NCBI GenBank assembly: GCA_964019165.1
Contig: OZ025276.1
Span: 1,984,001-2,048,000, forward strand
DNA length: 64,000 nucleotides
Direction: 5' to 3'
DNA from: Mastigias papua
Taxonomy: Eukaryota > Cnidaria > Scyphozoa > Rhizostomeae > Mastigiidae
The notes under the pieces are model-generated. The model did no database searches, had not been told where the DNA came from, and saw nothing but the letters and a program-made list of their open reading frames with translations. The position numbers and the translations under genes are program-made. Of the stretch, positions 10,874-21,580 are shown one piece after another; position 1 is the stretch's first letter, and every line of letters starts with the position of its first letter.

Positions 10874-12631
10874 TCAGTGAGAGCCTTGCGGCTGCTTATT
10901 TTTCACAAGTACCGAAATCCGTGGTTCTAAGTCACTGAGACGAAGTCTCATCTCTGCATTATTGTTCAGATGCATGCTCCTTCGCTGTTGTGTGAACGAA
11001 TGAAGCAAAATTGAAAACCCCTTTTCCGCCAAATTGGACGTTGGTAAATTAATTATAAAAGGTTCCACTTTTGCGTACAAACTTGGGTATTTTGTCGAAT
11101 TTTGCAGGTATGCTTTGACACAGTTTATTTCAGAAGCCTGAATCATTCGCTCGTTAGCGATAGCCTCGCACAGCTCAATCTGAACGCACTCAGGCTGACC
11201 CATAACATCCTCCATTGTCATGTTATGAAGCTGATCGACAAACGGTGGTATGTTCAGCTGTAATAGATCCTCAAAACGAGTTTGAAAATTTTCATATAAA
11301 AAGGACAAATGATCCACAATCATTACTTGTATATCACTGTCAATTTCCTCGGCTCTTACGCTGGGGAAGTGACAAAAGTTGTGCGTTGCGGCATTCATTT
11401 TCCAAATAACCAACTTGTTCATGAACGCCTTTATTTGTTGTTTCGCACGCACAATGTTCATATCCTGATTTTGCAAAGATAAGTTCAGTTCATTAAGCTT
11501 ACGAAATATCTCCTCTAAGTACAATATACTGATCTTATTATTAATAAGTGAATCGCTCAGAGCAGCGTCTCTGTCTCGCAAAAATTCCAAAACTTTATCA
11601 AACAGTAAGACAAACCTGGTGAGACAGTCACCCATGGAAAGCCAATGTACGTCTGTAGAATAAACCAGCCGATGACAATTTTCTTCACGGCAAGCATCCT
11701 GAAAAAGCCTGTCTTGAAGGGCTCGTGATCTTACTTTATTGACAGCAGAAACAACGGTCTGAAGAATGGCGATAGGATTACGATTACCAATATTGTTTGC
11801 AACCAAATTTTCACGATGTAAAATGCAGTGAATGGTGAACATGTTTCTGTCTTCCATTAATCTGGGAACAAATCCTTTTCTTTTACCGATCATTGATGGC
11901 ACACCATCCGTGCAAACGGAGATCATGTTATGAATGCTAATATCATTTGTCTTAAAAAAGTCGGCGACTGCGTTACACACGTGTTCCCCAGTAGTGTTGA
12001 TGAGGGTTTTCATAAAAAGCAACTCCTCACATATTTTGACATCTTTGACATAGCGCACAAAAGCAAGAAGCACAGACTGATTTGCAAAGGTACTTTCATC
12101 AACAGTTAATGAAAATTTGCTGTCTCGCAGGTCTTGAATAAGCATAGATTTAACGTCATCCGCCATATCAGCAATGCAAGAGGAAATGGTATTGTTAGAT
12201 AGAGGTATACTCTTGAGAACAGACTCTGGATTGGAAATATTGGCTACTTTATAGGCTTCCTTGATTGCGGGCTTGATGAGATCCTCAGCACTTGTATGTG
12301 GTCGACCTTGCTTAGCAATCAAAAGAGCAATATTGTACGATGCAGTGAGTCCAGAAGCACTATTACGGTCGATGACAAAGTCTTTCAATTTTGATGACGA
12401 AGCATGGGCACTGTCACTGAGCATTTCGAAGTATTCCTTGGGCTTGTTAGCCAATGAAGGATGACACTTGTTGAGATGCAAAGAAAGTTTAGCGGGTTTC
12501 ATCGAGGCATTAGTCAGTTGCGTCAGACAGATAAGACACTGTGGTAGTAGCGGATTGTTCTTACTGCTGATAAATCCATATTGAATATAAGAGGGATCAT
12601 ACTGTCTACATTTCTTCTTGCTTTTGCTCAT
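10874..12631 (-). CDS. hAT transposase (ZBED-like), intact frame
   Basis: This 585-residue frame starts at an ATG and has no internal stop. A BED-type zinc finger lies near the N-terminus (C32, C35, H52, H57), giving DNA binding at the element ends. The RNase H-like catalytic core is interrupted by the usual hAT insertion domain. Catalytic candidates are D178 in SLTVDESTF, D242 in VCTDGVPSM and E536 in NLAEKGFS, and the conserved tryptophan region reads STDVHWLSMGDC. The C-terminus carries the dimerisation segment. The closest animal relatives I recall are domesticated ZBED5/ZMYM-type proteins, but the flanking ends and target duplication show this is the transposon itself. Confidence 0.9.
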   Translation of the reverse strand: MSKSKKKCRQYDPSYIQYGFISSKNNPLLPQCLICLTQLTNASMKPAKLSLHLNKCHPSLANKPKEYFEMLSDSAHASSSKLKDFVIDRNSASGLTASYNIALLIAKQGRPHTSAEDLIKPAIKEAYKVANISNPESVLKSIPLSNNTISSCIADMADDVKSMLIQDLRDSKFSLTVDESTFANQSVLLAFVRYVKDVKICEELLFMKTLINTTGEHVCNAVADFFKTNDISIHNMISVCTDGVPSMIGKRKGFVPRLMEDRNMFTIHCILHRENLVANNIGNRNPIAILQTVVSAVNKVRSRALQDRLFQDACREENCHRLVYSTDVHWLSMGDCLTRFVLLFDKVLEFLRDRDAALSDSLINNKISILYLEEIFRKLNELNLSLQNQDMNIVRAKQQIKAFMNKLVIWKMNAATHNFCHFPSVRAEEIDSDIQVMIVDHLSFLYENFQTRFEDLLQLNIPPFVDQLHNMTMEDVMGQPECVQIELCEAIANERMIQASEINCVKAYLQNSTKYPSLYAKVEPFIINLPTSNLAEKGFSILLHSFTQQRRSMHLNNNAEMRLRLSDLEPRISVLVKNKQPQGSH

Positions 12632-12774
12632 GTTTGATTATAACAGTTGAAAAATAAAGTATGACAAATCACAATTCCAATGCAGAAACTGAAGACGATA
12701 ATACACCCATAAAACCAATGTAGTGATAATCCAATGAACCAATAAAGATGATTATTGAAACAATAAGTCTCGAA

Positions 12775-12957
12775 CTTACATGTTGCCACTGGTGCTACAG
12801 CTTCTCCTTCACTTCTTGAAAAGACCAAACATCCGTCAACAAGCAGTTCGTCACTTGAAATATCCTTTGTGAAATATCGGAGCTCACATGTTTTCAACAC
12901 ATCACATTGGGCCGCCTTCCAACCACTCCCATAATCCCCAGTTAATGACATTTCCAT
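12775..12957 (-). CDS. Possible upstream exon of the hAT transposase
   Basis: The reverse-strand frame starts at an ATG (MEMSLTGDYGSGWKA) and runs to SRSEGEAVAPVAT. The sequence AACATGTAAGTTC there fits a splice donor with GTAAGT. An AG within about 100-150 bp upstream of the main ATG could serve as acceptor (CTTCAG near 12690). This suggests a two-exon gene, but the main frame has its own ATG and could be translated alone. Confidence 0.35.
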
Positions 12958-13234
12958 CCCAGGGATGGGTGAGCCTGCCTCACATGTGTCAAAGCGATGA
13001 TAACAGTCACAAATACAACTCTTTCGGGAAGATTGATCTCCATCGACTAGGATGTGTTACAGTCCACACTAGCCATCGTTTATTTATTTCATCCAGCAAT
13101 GTACAAGAAGTGCATCAAGTTTTATAAGATGCACTCACATGTGCACTCATAGCATTTTTATGTGGACCCCCTGACATCGCGCTGTGGACCCCTGGGGGTC
13201 CACCTGGACCCCGTTGGGAAGCCTTGATCTATAT

Positions 13235-13500
13235 CATAGTCTTCTAAGTTAGGTAGGTTTGTAAGACTTGAAGTGACTTCAAATGATGGAGCTGAATCAA
13301 CAAATGAGGGAAGGTCAAAATCATAAAGGTTAGATAACTCCTCACAGTCAAGGGTACCAAATGGAAATAAAGCTGTAGTGGAGATGTTGCAGAACCATGC
13401 AATATTATCAGGCTCAGCCTGGTTGTTGCGGCAGATATATGGCTCAACAAAAGAGTCTCTTCCGCTATTTTGATTTTGTGTATTTTTTTATACTCATTCC
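13235..13500 (-). pseudogene. LINE 5' coding segment beyond the hAT insertion
   Basis: In one reverse-strand frame the segment reads GRDSFVEPYICRNNQAEPDN, then PFGTLDCEELSNLYDFDLPS and NLPNLEDYDID. It runs without a stop into the ATCTATAT target duplication. The same frame continues as EQLPSN in the endonuclease segment at 10304. Paired cysteines suggest a PHD/zinc-finger-like N-terminus, as in some LINE proteins, but only part is present. It stops close to the end of the 13541-22338 transposon. Confidence 0.65.
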
Positions 13501-13540
13501 AAAAAGACTCATTTCTACTTGGTTAGCAACACTACTTATA

Positions 13541-14306
13541 GGGTAATTCCATGTGAAAACATCCAGCAAAATAGTACATTGTAACCACTATGAGTCCGAT
13601 TTTCTTGATTTTTGGATAACACGTAGTTTTCATGACAATATGCTCAATCCCATATTTTCAGCTTTTTATCTTATGTAGACGACGAGTAACCAGTATATAA
13701 AGTTTTGGGTGATTCCCAGTGTTGGCCTAAACGATGTGTCACTCAAAGCAGACTGATCTGCCATTATGACAGATTGTCAATTAACAAATTAATATACATA
13801 TCTAAAAAGTTGCATACTACCTAATTCAAGGTCGCTGATTTCAAATATGGCAACTATTTTGTCATATATACTATAGAAGAGCAGAATACCATGCTCTAAA
13901 ACAAATAATTACTATTATTTTACTTAATTAATTCAATTAAAATTTTTTGGGTGTGGCGGAGCAATTTGCTTAATGGAACAAGTTTTTCTGGAATGACGAA
14001 AGATAGATCTACTATGTGCCAGAATGCCATTTCTTGCTATTTAATACCTCAACTTCAACATACTTCCAAAGTTAAATGGTATTTCAATTATTGGTTAATG
14101 TCCATATGATAAATAGTTGAACAAGGTTCGAAGTACAGAGCAAAGCCATAATAAGAAGTAAAATTTATGGTAACATTTTGTGACTTTATTAGGTTGAACC
14201 GGCTTGAAAATGTGCATCTTTTTAAAGATATTTTTATCAATGGGGTCCGCCGTACAAGCTTACATTGATATAGAAACTAAGATAATTACTTACTTCAAAT
14301 CAATTT
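13541..14306. repeat. Left terminal inverted repeat
   Basis: This is the reverse complement of 21581-22338 with scattered substitutions and small indels, including two shorter differences near the outer end (CATCCAGCAAAATAGTACA versus CATCCAATGA). The inner edge falls at ACTTCAAATCAATTTG, just past the stop codon of the transposase-like gene. Confidence 0.85.
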
Positions 14307-15984
14307 GCATATGCTATTGATATTTGAGTCTATTAAAGTATACCATCTACCACATTCTGTCGATGGAGTGGTTATCAGGCACAGAATAGTCGATATGGGA
14401 ACCCAACATACATCCTTTCGTCTCGGCCAAACAAATGTGTTGGTTGGTCCACGTGGATGCATAAAATTGACTTTGATTTCCCAGTGTGGCTCATCAACAG
14501 CAAGAATCAGTCCAATCAACCAGAAGCCATCATACAAGCATGCAGCAAAGCACCCTGGCTTGCAATCATTTACATGTACTCTTGGTATACCTATGTGATC
14601 AAAAGAGAATTCCCCTTCAAATTCAGGATCAAAGCTGGTGCGTTTATAACGAATCTTGCCATTTGATGTCACCCTGAAATAATGATAGCTTCTGGTGCCA
14701 GGGAGAGTTTTCCCCATTCTAAATCGTAGCTCCTGTGCCGTACGCACGCTTTCCATATCTTTTGAATATATAACACTAAAATGTATGTTTTTAATCTTGG
14801 AAAAGCAGAAGTCTACCAGTGACCGTAAGGTAACTATTTATTCATAGATTGGTCGCTGCAAACTGGCCTGTGGATCAGTCTCTTAACTGTGCCTCCAATT
14901 ACGTCACAAGAAGATTTACCATGACTTGTTGCGAGAAATGTCCAGTCTGCATCCAAATCACTATCTTCCTTGTGAAAGCATAAATTTAGCAAATTCTTGT
15001 AATTTTTGTACTGCCCAGCACAGCCATCAGAAACATATTTTACAAATTTAATATTTGGAAATTTATGTTTTATATATTGAAGAGTGTGTCTCTGAACTTC
15101 ATGAACAAAACAAGTATCATGATTATTATCATCAGATAGAACACAAACAAGGCTGTGTTCAACGTTACCATCAGTCCCTAAATAATATACTACAACTGGA
15201 TGAAGAGTGCATTGCATGTTATTCCAGTGAAAAGACTGAACGTCATCTTGCACCATATATTTGAAATTCTCCGCAAAATCTAACAGTATTAAGCAAGTAT
15301 TTGTATCAAGTGACTCCTTGCATTCCTTGAGATATCGTGCCTGGCACTTTGCAATGAAAGAATGTGATGTCAATAGGTCGATATTTTCTACAAGACTTTC
15401 AGCAAATTCATCGATGCTTGAAGTGTACGATAGTGAAGTAGATCTGGCTGTTTTCTGCCATTGCTGAAAAACAATAGTTTCATTTTCCATACCTATTAAC
15501 TCTGTGGAAAGAAATTCGCTAAGCGCATGTTTTCCTGGACAATTATGACAATGATGTACCATGCATTCTCGGCTATTGATATCACAGACAACGATTTTCA
15601 TTAAGTCTTTGTATGAATACTCCCAGTCAACTGCAATCACTAATAATTTTGCGTTTTGATGATATGTACAAACACAAATGGAGTGAGTTCCTGCAGCACC
15701 AGCTAGAACACACCATTCAGAGGCGGATCCAGGACGCCGCACATGCCGCCTGTGCGGCAGTCAAAAATATTACGTACCATGACGTCATCATTGCTTTCCG
15801 AGTATTGAAGACGAACACGATAGACTTTAAAGAATGTAGTTCTACATCGGACTTTTGGTGCGGCACCTCAGACAATAGAGCAGCATTTTGGTAACAATAG
15901 AGCTATGGAGGCCTTGCTTTGTAGAACATGTCAAAATTCATTGTGTAAGATGTCAGTTCTATTCAAAGTAATTGTCTAGCCTTC

Positions 15985-16160
15985 AAAAAATCGAGCGGCA
16001 TTTCAAGCATGAGAACAATAGGCGGTACTGTTTGATCAAAAAATCGAGCGGCATTTCAATCATAGAACAATAGGTGGTACTGTTTGATCAAAAAATCGAG
16101 CGGCATGTCAAATTTGAAAACAATAGGCGGTCTTTTTGATTAAAAATCGAGCGGCAGTCA
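15985..16160. repeat. Four tandem units of ~52 bp with TCGAGCGGCA core
   Basis: The core AAAATCGAGCGGCA recurs with TCGAG starting at 15991, 16044, 16096 and 16147, a period of 53, 52 and 51 bp. Between cores is a conserved ACAATAGGCGG stretch ending TTTTGATCA. An inverted copy of the core (ATGCCGCTCGACTT) lies at about 16182. This is a subterminal tandem array of the nested element, perhaps transposase-binding sites. Confidence 0.8.
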
Positions 16161-16199
16161 GGAAAGTCGTGCTGTAGTGCAATGCCGCTCGACTTACAT

Positions 16200-18480
16200 C
16201 TCGTGCACGTCTATAAAGATTTGGTTACGGAAGACAGGCTAAATGAGGACAGTATCAGTCTGTCCCACTTGTATTATACGCGTACTGGGTGACAACACGG
16301 AGTTTTATCTGAGGGTTTATTCACTAACATCTACTAATTCACTGGATATCTTATTCACGAGATCCAATGCAATGAGTTTGGAAGTTATATCGAAGCTCAT
16401 ACTTGAATATGGTGGCCTAACTGAGATAGGTCTGCTTTAAGATTTGTACCAATGAAGAGACTATGCATCCTCCGCGGCAAAGCGGATATTTCCTGTTAGG
16501 TATTTAATTTCACTTTATGAACCAAGATGGCATCATCCAACGTGACATTTTGAAAGTAGATTTTTCCCTAAGCCCATTAGACTATCTTCATTTAGATCCA
16601 CTGGCCTATTTTGTTTGTTACATTGCAATTGTTTTTGTTTCATTGTATTTACTTATATAGCTGACTGTTTACTATTATTTAGCCTATTGTTTAGCAAATT
16701 GTGTAACTTTTGGAACTTTGAAACACCCAAATCATCAACGTGAATAATACCAGTTTCATAAACACCCAATGTTCTCTTGTACGGTGTATTGTCTAATGTC
16801 TAAATTGCCTACACCCCAATCATTTAGGAACAAATTAAGAGCAATTCACACTGAAAATTTGAAAAATTAAGAACAGCCAGCGGTAACCTCAATTGTACTG
16901 GTTCTTATAAAAAGGAGTGTATCTCCATATCTTTAGATTGGTGGAGTTGCAGGTAGTCAGCTGTCTATCAGTGTTTTCATGACCTAGTTTCTCCTAAGAA
17001 TATATGCAGTGAGAATGCAAAAAGGTTCCTTTTGTGTAGAGAAGGAAATAGCACCAAAGAAATTGATTCTCCTTTTAAACCATGCCATACTGTGTGTGCC
17101 AGTCATTATTGTGATTACTTACACTGTTACAACATATATGGATTTCTCTGGTTACTCAAAAGAAAGCAGATAAAACTTTCTTTCCCATGTAAACTCTATA
17201 GAAATTACTTTTTATCACCATACTTTACCTCCTCATTGAATCTTTTCTCTGTTAGTACTATTACTTTTTGTGATAATGATGTAATGTATGGAAGGAGCCC
17301 TATCAATGCCCCCCCCCCTACTAGTTTGTGCAATTTTGCTATCATCAGTTTTTATGAACTGTGACACTAGATGATTGCTTCATATTTGAAATTGTGGAGA
17401 AGATTTAGAAACCAGGTGCAAAGGTTAGATGCCCTATGTGTCAATCTTAAAGAATAGAAGGTTTATCCCTACATTGTTACATTGTTATCATTACACCTTT
17501 GCCCTTCTTACTCTGGATTCATTGGTGCTGCTTTTTGTCTCCAATTGCTTTCATTTTGTCAAAGAATGGATATGAATTCCTTCAGATTCCATATGGTAAT
17601 GAATGCATCTTATATACTTATTTGACCAAATAAGGTAGAAGGAGCTTAAAAAAGTGTTCAAATTATCAGACTATCTCCTATGACTACAAGCTTTTTCCTC
17701 AAAATTTTGAAATGTCATGTTGAACATTTGACCAAAACTTATAGGCAATCAGTTGACAATATAGTTGAAGCCAATAAGCATTTGTCTATACTGAAGGCAC
17801 TCATCTTGTGTGCCAGACAGAACATCCCCATCATGGTGGTGATCAAGCTATTACAGTCAGGAAGACTGTTATAAATTGACTTAGGTCTACATTGGGCAGG
17901 CCTACTATGGTGCTAGGAACATACACTCTTCTGTTTTGTTATCCAAGCAAGTAGAGGTCCTGACTTGCATTATATAATGCAATGTACATACATGAAATGC
18001 AGAAAAATGAATTTTAATTGAATGGTGGAGCCATCTCATCAAAAGTACATTGATTACTGATTTAGTAAGTTATAGTGGGCTTTTAGAGAAAACGAAAGGT
18101 TATTAGTTTTATAATTTAAAGTATTAGTGTATGACAGACAATTTCTCTATGGTTCCGAAAACTCATGTTTTGACTTGTAATACCCAGTTATGGATCCAGA
18201 AAAGTCTGACAGACTTCAGGAGAGCCAATCAATTACTTTCTTTGTTCTATGCAGAGCCAACAAAATAGAACAGACATGAGTTTGATATGAAATTTTGAAA
18301 GACAATTAGAAAATCAAATTAAGGCTGTCGCGATAACTGTACGCTCACTATCGTACTTCAAAGAATGAAGGCTATTGTATGATATAGGAGGATTGCTGGA
18401 AGAGAAGCGAATCTCACAAAAATTCGTAAATATATGCTACTGGTAAAAAAATGGGTGTGGCCAACGCACAGCCTTTTGAC
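16200..18480. other. Interior of nested element, no gene recognised
   Basis: This AT-rich stretch has only short unremarkable frames and a C9 run near 17310. No transposase, RNA gene or splice structure is supported. Confidence 0.5.
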
Positions 18481-18884
18481 CACGCCCTTTTACTGATATG
18501 TTTCTTGTGCTGTGCGGCAGTCAGTTTTATCTCTGGATCCGCCTCTGCCATTTAGGTCGCAAGCTACAAAATTTGGAGAACCCAATCTTGACATCTACAT
18601 GCTTTTCTTTACATGCAGAATGTAGTTCTTTAAGGTTGCAAAGAAGGAAACGTTTGTTTTTGCATGTGTTGTTTGCTCCCTAGCTGACGAAATCTTTTTT
18701 ACCAGGCATCACTCGTGAGTACTCATCATCTTCAAAGAAACGGGTAACTAATGTGAGAGTGCTGTCAGACAGCATTTTTCCCCTTATTTGATCTGGTTCA
18801 GCAAGTATCCCCTTCATTTTCTTCAGTTCTCTTGCAGAACGTACTAGGTACTCACTCACAGTAAAGAATTCTGCCATTTTCTTT

Positions 18885-19311
18885 TTTTGTGATATAATAT
18901 GCTGCAGTGTGGTTAACCGGCCTATCCTCTTGGATGGTTGTTGTACGTGTAGTCTTATTTAACGTGCAGAGAACACGGAGCCAGAGATAAGCGATGTTGA
19001 GTTAACGTACTGATCTACTGACTGATATTCAACATAATTTTACACACATATATACACAAATTTAGCTGACGAATCATTACGTACGAATTATTAAATAGAT
19101 ATAAAAAGAAGGTAGTGGGCTGAGTAGGTGGAATGGACATGTGAGATAAACAAAAGCAAAGGAATGACCTGTAAGATGTGATGACAGGGATGACGTAAGG
19201 TGATGTCCAGATGTGGGATGACTTGGCAGAAATGGAAAAGGTCGGTTATGAATGAATGATGTAATGAGGCCTGAGTTGAAGGTTTTGTTCCCGGTGTTTA
19301 GGGTCACTACA
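18885..19311 (-). repeat. TRIM-like element 3' LTR
   Basis: This copy is nearly identical to 19917-20344. By eye I see differences only in the last 20 bp (ATATAATATGC versus ATATGAAATTGC). Near-identity of the two LTRs means the insertion is recent compared with the surrounding elements. Confidence 0.9.
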
Positions 19312-19916
19312 GTAGCTCCCCCCTAGAATGCAAGCGATGCGAAGCATTCGATACGTAGGGTGGAAAGCTATGCAAATGATGATAAACACCGGAAGAAACA
19401 CGATGAATAAATGTAGTAAATGTGGCGCAAAAATCATGACAAATATGAAACTAAATGCTATGGACGAACATACAAGTACAACAGACAAAGGAAATAGCAA
19501 ATACTTGCAACAACAAAAACTGAAGGAGTTCAAGTGTCCAGGTTTTCGTTGGTGAGTGAGTCGTCAAGGTTTTCTACATTGGATGACCAGGAACCAGCAG
19601 TTGTTTGAGCGCCGAGTGAAGCGAGGAGTGAGCAAGGTTTTTGCGTTGGGTAACCAGGAACCAGAATGCTGAAGAGACGAAGGCAGCGAGAAGCACGTTG
19701 ATGTGTTGAAGAGCTGCATAGACAACGAGGCAAGAAGGGCCGTCCGTATATGATGCGAGGTGCCGTGCCGTGAGTTGCGTAGATGCAGTGGAGAACACAT
19801 GTAGAACGAGTGCCAGATTGCTGAAGCCTTGTGTCGTGGAGGGGCACTACGGTGAGTCGAGTGCCGCAAGGTGAGCAGTTGAATCTAGAAGGCGGTGTTC
19901 GTGGCTCGGTTACCAA
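19312..19916 (-). other. Interior of TRIM-like element
   Basis: It holds the primer-binding site next to 19916, the polypurine tract next to 19312 and a 128-codon reverse-strand frame (19530-19916). That frame has no recognisable motif and overlaps the primer-binding site, so I do not treat it as coding. Compositionally this stretch is more GC-rich than its surroundings. Confidence 0.6.
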
Positions 19917-20344
19917 TTTTGTGATATGAAATTGCTGCAGTGTGGTTAACCGGCCTATCCTCTTGGATGGTTGTTGTACGTGTAGTCTTATTTAACGTGC
20001 AGAGAACACGGAGCCAGAGATAAGCGATGTTGAGTTAACGTACTGATCTACTGACTGATATTCAACATAATTTTACACACATATATACACAAATTTAGCT
20101 GACGAATCATTACGTACGAATTATTAAATAGATATAAAAAGAAGGTAGTGGGCTGAGTAGGTGGAATGGACATGTGAGATAAACAAAAGCAAAGGAATGA
20201 CCTGTAAGATGTGATGACAGGGATGACGTAAGGTGATGTCCAGATGTGGGATGACTTGGCAGAAATGGAAAAGGTCGGTTATGAATGAATGATGTAATGA
20301 GGCCTGAGTTGAAGGTTTTGTTCCCGGTGTTTAGGGTCACTACA
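19917..20344 (-). repeat. TRIM-like element 5' LTR
   Basis: This is the upstream LTR on the reverse strand. A 76-codon frame occurs in both LTR copies and is a by-product of the repeat, not a gene. The start TGTAGTGACCC is typical of Gypsy-type LTRs. Confidence 0.9.
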
Positions 20345-21142
20345 CTTTCTTGACCAGCTATCAGGCGTGAGTGTCAATAATTTTACTTTCTCGTGCTTAC
20401 TGGATGACATAACCTTTTCTTTAATTAAAATCATTAGTCTTTCAAACTCATATGCCTTTTCTTGTACTTCTTGGTTTAATTCTGTAGTAGTTTTTGTCCT
20501 TATGCTTTCCAATTCAGAATCAAGTGTTTTTGCAACTTGTTTCTCTTGAAAAATTCTCAATCTCTCTAACTTGTTTCTTGCAGCTAGCAGCTGACTTGAT
20601 TTCGTTGCGCCATGTGGTTTGATAGGTGAATCCCCTGCTTCATGGAAATTTCTAATTACAACGTCCCTTAAAAATTCTGGATGCTCAACTTCCGGATCTT
20701 CACTACAAAGCCTGGAATGGACAGGACTTTCAGAGCATCCTTCAGTATAGTCATTTTCTATGACTGATTTAGACCTTGCAAAACAACCCCTACAAAGATT
20801 CCAACCGGGTAGAACTCTGAAACCATTCCGTTCTAGCATTTCAGCCATTTCAAGTGTTATGGCATGACCACCTTTTACTTTGATCTTTTGAGTCCGGTAG
20901 ATATCACAACATTTCTGCGAAACTCGTCGCTCGAACACCTTTCCATAAACTAGCTCATGATGAAAGCAAATTGATGCATCATCTGTATTGAATGTAGGCT
21001 CTTTTAAATCACATCTCCAAATAATTTTTTCTCTTTCGTCATAAGCCAAACTGTGTAATTTCATGGATCCAGTCTTCCTTGTATATGTTAACAGATTGCA
21101 TTGCTCATTTAATATTGAACCGATTGTACAGTTCTCTTCCAT

Positions 21143-21580
21143 TTCATCTGATAATTCTAGTTGTATCTAAAAGCATTAGCATTAACATGTATCTATACCC
21201 GAAAAATCTCCTTCCTTTATTTGAGCTTAGATACTACGCTGATGATGTTGATTGAAGCGAAATAATGCTCATCTCACAGGTTTACTTGTAACATTAATAT
21301 ATATCTGGCCAGAACTACTAGGTCATGGCACAATTGCTCACAAATGCAATGTCAATAGAAAACAGAGAGTTTTAAAGCTGTAAAAAGACGCTCTATCCAC
21401 ACTTTCCAAAATAAAGGCGAAGCTGTCAAGACAGTAATTAACAACTGACACCAATTTCACAAGAATAAATCATTTCTGCAAAGTGCCGGCAATGTATGGA
21501 CAAAGTAATACTCCATTCTTAGAACTATATCAGTATACTTCTACATCATCTCCTAAGTGTATAAATGACGGGCTTGAGTA
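21143..21580. other. 5' region of the large transposon's gene
   Basis: This 440-bp stretch lies between the start of the transposase-like frame and the right inverted repeat. It should contain the promoter and leader, but no specific site is evident. Confidence 0.4.

Larger units (their letters stand above)
10313..13226 (-). mobile_element. hAT DNA transposon, near-intact, 8-bp target duplication
   Basis: The element is 2914 bp. Its ends read CAGAGCTTCCCAACCTTTTT and, from the other side, CAAGGCTTCCCAACGGGGTC, the TTCCCAAC-type ends common in hAT elements. Perfect 8-bp direct repeats ATCTATAT flank it at 10305-10312 and 13227-13234, matching the hAT 8-bp duplication. Both subterminal regions carry several GTGGACCCC blocks. 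It holds one transposase gene on the reverse strand with an uninterrupted frame, so it may be recent or autonomous. Confidence 0.93.
7362..13500 (-). mobile_element. LINE retrotransposon relic, split by a hAT element
   Basis: The reverse strand carries, in order, a 5' coding segment (13500-13235), an apurinic-type endonuclease (10304-9342), a reverse transcriptase (9147-8117) and a C-terminal domain (7916-7362). That is the layout of ORF2 in L2/CR1/Jockey-like non-LTR elements. The hAT element at 10313-13226 sits between the first two and is flanked by ATCTATAT. Removing it gives a continuous reading NLEDYDIDEQLPSN. Frameshifts and stops separate the remaining pieces, so this copy is inactive. 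Confidence 0.85.
15718..18547. mobile_element. Nested hAT-like element with 5-bp target duplication
   Basis: The ends are CAGAGGCGGATCCAGGA and, inverted, CAGAGGCGGATCCAGAG. The 5-bp direct repeat CCATT flanks it at 15713-15717 and 18548-18552. Excision with one copy rejoins the host frame as RPKW-CVLAG. The 5-bp duplication and CAG ends fit a hAT-type element of the kind with short duplications. No convincing transposase was found in its 2830 bp: the short frames at 16243, 17032 and 17680 have no recognisable motif, so it is probably non-autonomous. GTGCGGCAGTCA occurs near both ends in direct orientation. Confidence 0.85.
18885..20344 (-). mobile_element. Non-autonomous LTR element (TRIM-like)
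   Basis: Two direct repeats of about 427 bp (18885-19311 and 19917-20344) enclose 605 bp. On the reverse strand each begins TGTAGTGACCC. The 5' LTR is followed by TTGGTAACCGAGCC, a plausible tRNA primer-binding site 1 nt inside the junction, and the 3' LTR is preceded by AGGGGGGAGCTAC, a polypurine tract. The 4-bp direct repeat CTTT lies at 18881-18884 and 20345-20348. The element interrupts the transposase gene of the host transposon, and removal restores SRKKMAEFF. The interior has no gag or pol, so it must be mobilised by another element. Confidence 0.9.
14295..21142 (-). pseudogene. Unfamiliar RNase H-like transposase, split by two insertions
   Basis: Four reverse-strand segments form one gene: 21142-20349, 18884-18553, 15712-14837 and about 14830-14295. 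The first part is a Cys/His-rich region followed by a coiled-coil stretch (KLERLRIFQEKQ). The middle holds FSKFCSLRPKW, interrupted between W and C by the element at 15718, then CVCTYHQN and HHCHNCPGKH, likely metal-binding. The core has LILLDFAEN (D155 of the 15742-14834 frame), KYVSDGCAGQYKN (D239) and HGKSSCD (D280), plausible catalytic acids. The last part includes GTRSYHYF, FMHPRGP and CWVP. Native lesions are a TAG at 18680-18682 and a frameshift near 14835. The family is recognised only as a repetitive uncharacterised animal protein. Confidence 0.75.

Noticed and set aside
10874..12631. Domesticated host ZBED gene
   Set aside because: Terminal inverted repeats and an exact 8-bp duplication place the gene inside a mobile element; no evidence of host co-option.
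14305..15894. Forward-strand open frames over 14305-15894
   Set aside because: They lie antisense to the transposase-like gene, which has recognisable motifs on the reverse strand.
15985..16160. CRISPR-like repeat-spacer array
   Set aside because: Units are contiguous ~52-bp tandem repeats with similar inter-core sequence, in a eukaryotic transposon.
19077..20340. Two identical 76-codon frames
   Set aside because: They sit at the same place in the two LTR copies and reflect the repeat, not a gene.
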